A stretch of 62,571 bases of DNA. It comes from Candidatus Poribacteria bacterium (lineage in GTDB: Bacteria; Poribacteria; WGA-4E; WGA-3G). The stretch lies in NCBI GenBank assembly GCA_022827885.1, contig JAJEIP010000054.1, positions 1-62,571 on the forward strand, written 5' to 3'. A program made the position numbers and the translations under genes. Below, in pieces: positions 27,014 to 35,124 of this stretch. Position 1 is the stretch's first letter. Each line of letters starts with the position of its first letter. The notes under the pieces are model-generated. The model worked only from the letters and a program-made list of their open reading frames with translations, ran no database searches and was not told the origin of the DNA.

Positions 27014-27757
27014 ATGACAGACGAACAAAAATATCTATTTGATCTGCAAGGCTTTATTGTCCTGAAGGGTGTTATCCCCCAAGCAGTCGTCGAGGCATGT
27101 AACACTGTGTTAGATCAGTACGAGAATATGCCACCCGACGACTACCCGCCCCCGCTGTGCCTCGGCACACAGCGAACGGAGAAAGAACTCTACATCTCTA
27201 ACATCTTGGAGGCAGACAGTGTATTCAATACGCTGATCGACATTCCGGAGGTCTTGGACGTAATTCAAGGCGTAACCGGGGGTCCGTATCGACTCAATCA
27301 TACCTACACAATCTATCGGTGGGGGGGCGGCTATACGGGGTTGCACATGCACGGAACACCGATTATCCCGAAATGCCAATATCATTGTAAAAACGGAGAG
27401 ATGGTATCAACCTTAACAAAAGCGGTCTTTCCGATGCTGGATTGTGATATGGAAGACGGGTGTTTCGCTGTTATACCGGGGGCGCATAAGAGCAATTTCC
27501 CCAAACCTTGGGGCGGCCACCCCGACGAAAATCCTGTGCTGACCCCGATTCCAGCAAAAGCAGGAGATGCCATTATTTTTACGGAGGCACTCACACACGG
27601 GTCTGTCATCAATGTTTCCGGTAAACCGCGTCGGACGCTCTATTACTGCTACAGCATCGGCTATATGCCAGATTGGGGCGGTCAAGGTCTACATTTCAGC
27701 CCGAACGTTATGGACAGCCTCAGCGAATCCCAACAGTCAATCCTTCATCTGAAATAA
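27014..27757 (+). CDS. Phytanoyl-CoA dioxygenase (PhyH) family protein
   Basis: A 247-residue protein of the PhyH Fe(II)/2-oxoglutarate oxygenase family. The opening LFDLQGFIVLKGVIP, a central GLHMHGTP, DGCFAVIPGAHKSNFP, GDAIIFTEALTHGS and the 2-oxoglutarate-binding Arg in KPRRTLYY are recognisable. The usual HxD iron pair is not clear: the position reads HMHG. The substrate is unknown, and such genes are abundant in poribacterial genomes. Cytoplasmic, with no signal peptide. Confidence 0.75.
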   Translation: MTDEQKYLFDLQGFIVLKGVIPQAVVEACNTVLDQYENMPPDDYPPPLCLGTQRTEKELYISNILEADSVFNTLIDIPEVLDVIQGVTGGPYRLNHTYTIYRWGGGYTGLHMHGTPIIPKCQYHCKNGEMVSTLTKAVFPMLDCDMEDGCFAVIPGAHKSNFPKPWGGHPDENPVLTPIPAKAGDAIIFTEALTHGSVINVSGKPRRTLYYCYSIGYMPDWGGQGLHFSPNVMDSLSESQQSILHLK

Positions 27758-27782
27758 TTTTTAACTAAGGTAAATTAAAAAT
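27758..27782 (+). promoter_or_regulatory. Leader element before dapL (divergent copy)
   Basis: TTTTTAACTAAGG followed by TAAATTAAAAAT abuts the ATG; it keeps the TTAAC, AAGG and AAATTAAAAA parts of the leader but has lost the CCGC centre. Confidence 0.6.
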
Positions 27783-28952
27783 ATGATTACAATCGCAGAA
27801 CGGTTAGAAAAACTTCCGCCTTATCTTTTTGTAGACCTGCGGCAAAAAATGCAGGCAGCACAAGCACGCGGTGTCGATGTGATTAGCCTCGGTATCGGTG
27901 ACCCGGATATTCCAACACCTGATCCAGTTGTTGAAACCTTATGTAGTGCGATCCAAAACCCGGATGACGCAGACAAGCACCGCTACGGCTGCGACAACCC
28001 TGTTGACGATTTTCCACAGGCAGTTCTCGACTTTTACCAGCACCGTTACGGGGTTACATTATCCGATGATCAGGTAGTAACAACGCTCGGTAGTAAAGAC
28101 GCAATTGTCAAAATGGCACTCGGTATACTGAATCCAGGCGATATTGGTATAGCGGCGAGTCCAGGCTACCCTACCTACAACATCGGACATGTCTTCGCCA
28201 GTGCAACGACCTACTATGCTCCGCTTCTGCGAGAAAACGATTTCTATGTTGACTTTGATGCGATTCCTGATGAAGTGAAACGACTTGCCAAAGTTCTCTG
28301 GATCAACTATCCGAACAATCCGACAACAGCCACAGCCGATCTCGATTTTTTCGAGCGTGCCGTGGCGTTTGGTAGACAAAATAACATCCTTATCGCGCAC
28401 GACAACGCCTATAGCGAGAACACTTACGACGGTTATCGCTCACCGAGCATATTGCAGGTGGAAGGTGCAGCGGAAGTGGCGGTTGAGTTTTTCTCATTAA
28501 GTAAAGCGTTCAACATGACAGGCTGGCGATTGGGATTTGTCGTTGGCAACCCGACTGCCGTTAGCGCCGTCAAAACGGTGAAAGATAATATCGACAACGG
28601 TTCACTCCGCGCACTTCAATTCGCTGGTGCAAAGGCACTTTCAATAGCGGACGAGATTACACCAGCCATCAACGGAGTTTATCAAAAACGCCGCGATATG
28701 GTGGTAGATGCCCTAACAGACAGCGGGTGGACACTCGAGAAGCCGAAAGCGACAATGTACGTTTGGGCCCCGGTCCCTGAGCGTTTTAACGGTTCAAGTC
28801 GTGCCTTTGCAACGGCACTGCTTGAAGAAGCAGGTGTTGTTGTAACACCCGGTCTCGGATATGGGCAGTGGAGCGAAGGCTATTTCAGAATCTCGCTTAC
28901 GTACCCAGACGCAGTGATTGCGGAAGCAATTTCGCGTATTCGCGCCTTTTAA
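27783..28952 (+). CDS. dapL: LL-diaminopimelate aminotransferase-like
   Basis: A 389-residue class I/II PLP aminotransferase. The opening ERLEKLPPYLF, SLGIGDPDIPTP, the NYPNNPT motif, DNAYSE and the PLP-lysine segment SLSKAFNMTGWRLGF all resemble LL-DAP aminotransferases, which convert tetrahydrodipicolinate to LL-diaminopimelate in one step. Two dapB genes 3-4 kb upstream support a DapL-type lysine pathway, where DapB supplies the substrate. A general aspartate or alanine aminotransferase remains possible. Confidence 0.75.
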   Translation: MITIAERLEKLPPYLFVDLRQKMQAAQARGVDVISLGIGDPDIPTPDPVVETLCSAIQNPDDADKHRYGCDNPVDDFPQAVLDFYQHRYGVTLSDDQVVTTLGSKDAIVKMALGILNPGDIGIAASPGYPTYNIGHVFASATTYYAPLLRENDFYVDFDAIPDEVKRLAKVLWINYPNNPTTATADLDFFERAVAFGRQNNILIAHDNAYSENTYDGYRSPSILQVEGAAEVAVEFFSLSKAFNMTGWRLGFVVGNPTAVSAVKTVKDNIDNGSLRALQFAGAKALSIADEITPAINGVYQKRRDMVVDALTDSGWTLEKPKATMYVWAPVPERFNGSSRAFATALLEEAGVVVTPGLGYGQWSEGYFRISLTYPDAVIAEAISRIRAF

Positions 28953-28953
28953 T

Positions 28954-28978
28954 CTTACCTTGCGGTTAAAATTAAAAA
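28954..28978 (+). promoter_or_regulatory. Leader element, inverted-core form
   Basis: CTTACCTTGCGGTTAA followed by AATTAAAAA abuts the ATG at 28979. CCTTGCGGTTAA is the exact reverse complement of the TTAACCGCAAGG core in the other leaders, while the A-rich part next to the ATG keeps its direction. Confidence 0.7.
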
Positions 28979-31900
28979 ATGAAAAACGCCATTTTAATCC
29001 TTAGCATAGTCTGTCTCACGCTCCTCGTATGTGTAGCAACGGAGTCTGAGCAAATCCTTACCTACACCGTCGCCGATGGATTGATAGGTCCGGTTGTCCC
29101 TGTCGTTTTTCAGGACAGTCGGGGGGATCTATGGTTCGGTTCCGATCGGGGTGGGGTGAGCCGATTCGATGGGATCAGGTTTGAATCTTACATCGGATCT
29201 CCAGATACTTCTGAGAACGCGCCCACCTCCAATGTAGGCCCTGGGGCACTCCTTGGACAGACACGCCAAATCGTCGAAGACAAATGGGGACATATCTGGT
29301 TCCTCACGTATTTCCGCTTAGAAAACTCAGGGAGAGTCAGTCGGTTTGACGGTTCGTCTATTAATCTTATAGGCACCGGCAATTCGCTGCTGGTTGACGA
29401 TCATGGCGATATATGGGTCGGTGAGAACCAGCAACTCACGAAGTACGTCACGCCAGGCGTCCAACGCCTGCCCCAAGCACATCCAAACGAAATTATAGGC
29501 GAAGATCTGCTCCGCTCAAGGGATCTCACAGTAAACATTATCTTTCAAAGCGCTGATGGAACGATTTGGATCGGTGGGAGCGAAGGTGAAGAACAACCAC
29601 ACGGTGTCATCCTCAGTTTCCGAGAGAATCGTTGGGTAGAGGACCCCTTAAAAATCACGGACAGTGATAACGCAAACGAGAAAACGGATGATGGAACACA
29701 GCGGGTTCATCCAAATATTGGATTTACACGCTACGACTTGTCAAACTTTAAGGCTGTGAATGCAATCGAAACGATAGGTGAAGATACTTCTGAAAACCTG
29801 TGGTTCGGTGGCTACAATTTTCTCTTACGTTTTGATGGGAAAGTCTTTGAGAAAATTCTCCCTTTAGCCTGGGGACAGAGCGGATCCATGGGGAATAGAC
29901 CCGCATCAATACAGAGACTGGCATCAATACAGAATGACACGAAAAATCGAGTCTGGTTCAGCGATGGACGCACGACAAGATGGTGGCACGGCTCTCAGCA
30001 CGGAAACCTATTGGGGTTTCTTGAGCTTGAGGATGCATGGGGCAATCTCTGGTTTACTGACGAAACGGGAGCACATCAATACGATGCCAACCTCACGCAA
30101 CTGCCCGACCGTATCAACAGCGGACTCGGCGTTGAAGGGATTCATACGATTTATGAAGCCATAGATGGTAAATTGTGGTTTGGCCACGATAATGGCGTAA
30201 CATCATTTGACCCAACACCTGCTATCAGTACACACGCTGGACTCGGAACCAATAGGGTCCGGATGATATTTGAGGACAGTCGAGGGTATCTCTGGTTTAG
30301 TGTGCCAGGCGGTGTCGCCCGTTACGATGCAGAATCCGAAGAACTGACCACACATATTTTTAGAGTGAGTTCAGTGCAAAATGATCCATCGCGCGCCTCT
30401 CAAACTGACAATAGAAGTATGGAACGCGTTCGGCCATCTCGAACTGAAATCGAAAAAATATTTGAAGTTGACGGGCACGTCTGGTTTATTGACGAACCAG
30501 GGGTGGGTGGAAGTTCCACGCGATTGCGATATACTTTCTTTCGATACGCAAATGGCAAGTTCGGTCAAGTTTCCATTCCCATCCAAACAGCAATCGGGCC
30601 CGGCGGCGAACGGTCAGATACCAACACGAATGTTCTCGTCCACGAAGGAGAACATACTTGGATGGCTTTCGGAGGGCATCTTTTTAAAGCCGACGCAACA
30701 GGATTATTACGGTTAACAAACACCGGCTTTCAAAGAATCCCGTTTCAAGAAATCGGTCCGAACACTACTCCCACTCCCATACCGCCAATAGCGTTCGGTG
30801 CAGCCGGTATCACCGATGTATACAGAGATACCAACGATAGGTTATGGGTCCACTTCGATAACGGCAAGTCCCTACGCTACCCGAAAGCCATTAACACTGC
30901 CATAAATCGTCCGAGTCAACCTGAAACCCTTCCCCTTCAAGCGACAACACTGTTAAAAATCGCTTCAGGAAGCAAATGGTTCTTTAACGCCGTAACAGGG
31001 AAATTAATACTTTGGAGTGACACTGAACTCGGCAGCCCACTCCCGCTCGACGGCGAGTCCAGTACGCTCCCGATTGCTGTTTGGAAGAATCCAAGAGCGG
31101 AAAATAACCGAATAACTTTTCTTTTTCCGGATGCTCTCAAGACTTACCACGGCACAACGCTGATTTCTCTTGAGGATATTGAACTCGCTGAACTCCAAGA
31201 CTCCCTAACGACGCAAGACGGCGTGCTCTGGTTAGCAACATCCCGGGGGGTAATCCGCTATGATGGGGAAAACGCGAAAACCTATACAACAAAAGAAGAT
31301 GGCTTTCTCGTTGATAACGTGAAGGATGTCATGGAGGATAGCCGCGGAAATATATGGTTTGCGACCTGGGGTGGCGGCACTGTCCGATACGACGGTGAAA
31401 CCTTTTATAACCTGACAACAAAAGACGGACTTACTCATAACAATATCTCGAAAATTCATGAATCTTCCAATAAAGATATTTGGTTTACAACCGAAGGCGG
31501 CGTCACACAATATACACCGACCCGTGGTGGACTGCCAGAATGTCGACTGACCTCCCTTGAATCTGATAAAATTTACACCGACCTTTCATCGAGTTTAACA
31601 CTACCCTCGCGCGGAACGAAGATATTAAATATTCAAGGTATCAGTCCGCTCCGAGAAGGGCTTTCCTATCGATTTAAATTAATCGGGTTGGACACCCCTA
31701 CATGGACAAACGTTTCGGCACAGGAGTTCTCGCTTCTGGCAACAGGTGCCGGGGGAACCTCCGAGGCGTGGACCCCTTCTACCGCCTCCGTGTCAACACC
31801 GCAGCATACCATGCGCGACAGCGGTATTGTCCAAGAACTGCAAAATCAAGACGGGATTCTGCGTATCCGATATACAGGGCTTAAAGCAGGCAATTACAGA

Positions 31901-32851
31901 TTCCTCGTCACGGCATTTCGCAAAGATTGGCCCTATACACATACGCCAGCGGTGGTGGATTTCAGTATATCACCACCCCTCTGGACGCGGTGGCGAACTT
32001 ATCTCCCAACAGTCATCTTTATGACCGTCGTTCTAACGCTCATTGGTCGTCTGATTGTAAACCGTCGCCATACCCTACAACTGCGTAATGAAGTGCGTCA
32101 AAGGGAAGAAGCGGAGATACAACGTATCCGTGCCGAACTGAGCGAAGCACAGAATATTCAGATGGGCCTTCTGCCTACGGAAGCCCCAGATACGAAAGGG
32201 TTTGACGTTGCGGGTATGTCGGTCCCCGCGACACAGGTAGGTGGCGACTTCTACGATTACCTCACCGTCGCGAACGGACAGACCGCTATCGCGGTCGCAG
32301 ATGCCGCCGGAAAAGGATTAAGAGGCGCGATGAACGCCGTACTAACGAATGGGATGCTATATGAAGTCTCGCGTTTCAAGTCGGAATCGGGTATCATTCT
32401 CACGGATCTCAATGCTGGGTTAGCGCCACGCATGTATGGACCGAGTTTCATTGCGTTGAACCTTGCTGTGCTTGATGAAAACAAGAGACGGGTTGACTAT
32501 GCGAACGGCGGACAACCGTATCCTGTTCTGAAGCGAGGGGCGGAGATCATTGAAATTGAAAATAGCGACCTTCCACTTGGCAGTATGAAAAAGGTAGAGT
32601 ATGAGTCGGTCACCTTCGATTTAAATGCGGGGGACATCCTAATTTTTCATAGCGATGGTCTGATTGAGGCACTCAACACGGACGAGGAAATGTATGGCAC
32701 GGAACGTTTAAAGGAAGTGGTTTCAAAAATTCCTGATAGTTTCACAGCGACAGAAGTCATTCAAAGCCTCGTTGAAGATGTTCAAAACTTCGTCGGAGAA
32801 GCGGAGCAATACGACGATATGACAATCGTTGTTATCAAAATCCCTTCATAG
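28979..32851 (+). CDS. Reg_prop sensor with SpoIIE-type PP2C phosphatase output
   Basis: A 1290-residue membrane sensor. After a signal peptide (about 1-20) come many two-component-regulator-propeller repeats (pattern DSRGDLWFGSDRGGVSRFDG) across residues 25-850, a Y_Y_Y-like beta domain (about 860-1000), one membrane helix (about 1006-1026), a coiled segment with EEAEIQRIRAELSEAQ, and a SpoIIE PP2C domain (about 1070-1290) with GGDFYDY, DAAGKGLRGA, HSDGLIEA and YDDMT. In Bacteroides this sensor usually ends in a histidine kinase; here the output should be Ser/Thr dephosphorylation, for example of an anti-sigma-factor antagonist. No partner is seen nearby. Confidence 0.9.
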   Translation: MKNAILILSIVCLTLLVCVATESEQILTYTVADGLIGPVVPVVFQDSRGDLWFGSDRGGVSRFDGIRFESYIGSPDTSENAPTSNVGPGALLGQTRQIVEDKWGHIWFLTYFRLENSGRVSRFDGSSINLIGTGNSLLVDDHGDIWVGENQQLTKYVTPGVQRLPQAHPNEIIGEDLLRSRDLTVNIIFQSADGTIWIGGSEGEEQPHGVILSFRENRWVEDPLKITDSDNANEKTDDGTQRVHPNIGFTRYDLSNFKAVNAIETIGEDTSENLWFGGYNFLLRFDGKVFEKILPLAWGQSGSMGNRPASIQRLASIQNDTKNRVWFSDGRTTRWWHGSQHGNLLGFLELEDAWGNLWFTDETGAHQYDANLTQLPDRINSGLGVEGIHTIYEAIDGKLWFGHDNGVTSFDPTPAISTHAGLGTNRVRMIFEDSRGYLWFSVPGGVARYDAESEELTTHIFRVSSVQNDPSRASQTDNRSMERVRPSRTEIEKIFEVDGHVWFIDEPGVGGSSTRLRYTFFRYANGKFGQVSIPIQTAIGPGGERSDTNTNVLVHEGEHTWMAFGGHLFKADATGLLRLTNTGFQRIPFQEIGPNTTPTPIPPIAFGAAGITDVYRDTNDRLWVHFDNGKSLRYPKAINTAINRPSQPETLPLQATTLLKIASGSKWFFNAVTGKLILWSDTELGSPLPLDGESSTLPIAVWKNPRAENNRITFLFPDALKTYHGTTLISLEDIELAELQDSLTTQDGVLWLATSRGVIRYDGENAKTYTTKEDGFLVDNVKDVMEDSRGNIWFATWGGGTVRYDGETFYNLTTKDGLTHNNISKIHESSNKDIWFTTEGGVTQYTPTRGGLPECRLTSLESDKIYTDLSSSLTLPSRGTKILNIQGISPLREGLSYRFKLIGLDTPTWTNVSAQEFSLLATGAGGTSEAWTPSTASVSTPQHTMRDSGIVQELQNQDGILRIRYTGLKAGNYRFLVTAFRKDWPYTHTPAVVDFSISPPLWTRWRTYLPTVIFMTVVLTLIGRLIVNRRHTLQLRNEVRQREEAEIQRIRAELSEAQNIQMGLLPTEAPDTKGFDVAGMSVPATQVGGDFYDYLTVANGQTAIAVADAAGKGLRGAMNAVLTNGMLYEVSRFKSESGIILTDLNAGLAPRMYGPSFIALNLAVLDENKRRVDYANGGQPYPVLKRGAEIIEIENSDLPLGSMKKVEYESVTFDLNAGDILIFHSDGLIEALNTDEEMYGTERLKEVVSKIPDSFTATEVIQSLVEDVQNFVGEAEQYDDMTIVVIKIPS

Positions 32852-32928
32852 TTGTCAGTTATCGGTTATCAATTTTCAGTTAAAAAGGGACACGGTTTAA
32901 CGCAACTTTTTCTTAACTGATAACTGAA
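32849..32928. repeat. Heptamer repeat block, copy 3, with inverted arm
   Basis: TAGTTGTCAG and GTTATCGGTTATCA-like units (32849-32884) start with the stop codon of the phosphatase gene; an inverted arm, TTAACTGATAACTGAAG, lies at 32913-32929. The two arms could pair in RNA and act as a terminator-like hairpin between convergent genes. Confidence 0.75.
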
Positions 32929-32964
32929 GGTTTCCTGTGTAACAGGTGCACTAACAACTATGCC

Positions 32965-34884
32965 TTATGCGCCCATGAACTCAATAACCGTCTGCCGATA
33001 TTCCTCAGGGAGCCCGATGTCAAACCGTCTCCCTTTGACAACATATCCAGAAAATCCGTCTGTTTTTCGTAATTCGTCTAAACAGGACGTAAGTTGAAAT
33101 TCGCCTCGCTCACGGAGATTATGGGTGATATTTCGTTCCAGAAACTCGAAAATCTGGGGTTGAAGCACATAGATACCGAACACCGTCAAGAACTGGTCCA
33201 TATCCATCCCATCCACATGCAGATGTTCCATTGCATACTCAGGATCAGGTTTCTCATAAATCTCTGTTAGCGAAAGTAGGGAGTTCTCTTCTCTCCATGC
33301 GCCGGTGACACAACCGAAGTTTGACAACTGTTCGATCGGTGTCACTTTCAGTCCGACGACACTATGGCCCACCCGCTCATACGCCTCTACGACCTGTCGT
33401 GCACAACATCGCTCCTCATCCGAACCGTAGAGATGATCGCCGAGCATGAGCAGAAACGGTTCGTTCCCCACCCATTCCCTCGCGCAATAGACGGCATGTC
33501 CGAACCCCTCTTGAACGTCTTGTGTGACGAATGACACACGGCTCCCTAATTCCAGCAGTGCGTCGCAATACGCCTGATTCTCCTTACTGAGTTTGTTATA
33601 ATGTTCAATCCGTGGCGGTGTCTTGAAAAACGATTCAAAAAGCTCAGTATCTCCGGACTGCACGATAAGGCAGACTTCCTCAATGCCAGCATTGATCGCT
33701 TCCTCAACGATTGCCATGATTGCCGGTTTGGCACGTCCAGACTTATCAATAACAGGGAAGAGTTCCTTCTTCATCGCCTTTGATGCAGGAAATAGTCGCG
33801 TTCCGAAGCCAGCGGCAGGAATAACGGCTTTGCGGACATGCCGACCTGCCTCAATAACGAGTTTCAGGCAGGACATCTCCAAATCCTGTTCAATAATCTC
33901 AATGACTCGCTGTTGACTTGCCTCATCTTTGACGATGAATTGTGCGGAACCATCCCCTTGCGATCCCACACCTTTACCGCCCCAGATATACGGCTGGATC
34001 GGCTCATAATTCAGGACTTTGTGGAGCACAGGTGCCGTCAATTGCGATGGACATGCGGGTATCAGATGCTTATCGAATTCCGTTTGTGCGGACGTCATGA
34101 GTTTACCGACCGCCTCTGCATCTCCATCTCGAAGTGCTTGATACGCCTGCTGCGTAATCTCTGCACTCAACGGCCCGAGATAGTGTTGCACGTTCCTTTC
34201 TAATTCACTCTCTGCAAATGGATAACAGTGATTTAATTGGCTCAATATCAGACGTGTATCTTTACTGGCACCGAGATCGACAATTACAAGGTACATATCG
34301 TGAGGCACACTGAAGTCTTTTACATCAATATGGTCCCCGTCAAACGTCATGAGAATAGGACGTTGGTATGCACACCCTTGGTCCATGCGTACACACCGTG
34401 AAGGCGTTGTCGTCTCCCCTCGGTAAGCATATTCCATTTCTCCGCGTGTTGTTAATTTAAGATCATAGGTTCGGTTAAAGGCGCGCGCCACCAGAACACT
34501 AATAGCGGCACTCGAAGATAACCCTTTTCTGACAGGTAAATCTGTGAGATAGTTGTCGATTTCCAACCCTTGCACACGGTAGTTCGTTAAAATTTCATAG
34601 GCGACGCCAGCAGCATAACTAAAAAACTCACCTTTTTCAGCTTCAGCGAGAAGGGCGGTTCGCTCCATAGGTAGACTATAAGGACCGTGACGTGTCCCAT
34701 CGCTGAGGGTCGTTTTTAAAATCAGACGGTTCGGATGCGGTTTAACCTCGGCGTATACACCTTGGTTTGTGATGGTTATTAACGTATAGCCCCTTTCGAG
34801 CTCTGCGTTACTTCGCCGGTGCCCCCCTGCCCAATCGCTGTGCTCACCGAATAGGCAAATTCTTCCCGGCACAAATAGTTTCAT
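32965..34884 (-). CDS. Fused GHMP sugar kinase and nucleotidyltransferase
   Basis: A 639-residue bifunctional enzyme. Residues 1-345 are a galactokinase-like GHMP kinase: GRICLFGEHSDWAGG at 7-21, the ATP loop GLSSSAA at 121-127, and GGKGVGSQGDGSAQF at 302-316. From about 351 a GalU-like UTP:sugar-1-phosphate uridylyltransferase follows: AAGFGTRLFPASKAMKKELFP, LMLGDHLYGSDE, IYEKPDP and FDIGLPEEY. It could phosphorylate a sugar at C1 and activate it to the NDP-sugar, a salvage route like plant FKGP but with the domains in the opposite order. The substrate is unknown. The galactokinase signature has Ser-Asp-Trp in place of Thr-Asp-Tyr. Confidence 0.85.
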   Translation of the reverse strand: MKLFVPGRICLFGEHSDWAGGHRRSNAELERGYTLITITNQGVYAEVKPHPNRLILKTTLSDGTRHGPYSLPMERTALLAEAEKGEFFSYAAGVAYEILTNYRVQGLEIDNYLTDLPVRKGLSSSAAISVLVARAFNRTYDLKLTTRGEMEYAYRGETTTPSRCVRMDQGCAYQRPILMTFDGDHIDVKDFSVPHDMYLVIVDLGASKDTRLILSQLNHCYPFAESELERNVQHYLGPLSAEITQQAYQALRDGDAEAVGKLMTSAQTEFDKHLIPACPSQLTAPVLHKVLNYEPIQPYIWGGKGVGSQGDGSAQFIVKDEASQQRVIEIIEQDLEMSCLKLVIEAGRHVRKAVIPAAGFGTRLFPASKAMKKELFPVIDKSGRAKPAIMAIVEEAINAGIEEVCLIVQSGDTELFESFFKTPPRIEHYNKLSKENQAYCDALLELGSRVSFVTQDVQEGFGHAVYCAREWVGNEPFLLMLGDHLYGSDEERCCARQVVEAYERVGHSVVGLKVTPIEQLSNFGCVTGAWREENSLLSLTEIYEKPDPEYAMEHLHVDGMDMDQFLTVFGIYVLQPQIFEFLERNITHNLRERGEFQLTSCLDELRKTDGFSGYVVKGRRFDIGLPEEYRQTVIEFMGA

Positions 34885-34909
34885 TTTTTAATTTTTCCTT
34901 GCGGTTAAA
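34885..34909 (-). promoter_or_regulatory. Leader element before the kinase-nucleotidyltransferase gene
   Basis: Read on the minus strand, TTTAACCGCAAGG then AAAAATTAAAAA ends directly at the ATG (34884). It is almost identical to the leader of dapB 1, although the gene is unrelated and on the other strand. Confidence 0.75.
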
Positions 34910-35124
34910 CAACGTGAGTTGGAAACTTCACGTGCCTTTCTCATATCCGCCTGCGCCGTTGTTGCAGGCTACACCTTTGGGTCTAAAGAAAATCTCAACC
35001 ACTGACTGTCGCGCAAAATATAGTATAGTATGAAGTTAACCATAAGTCAACAAAACTCCTCATCAAGGGCTACTTAACGTGAGTTTGAAAAAAGAAATGG
35101 GTGCTTGTAGGTTGGAAGGTAAAA

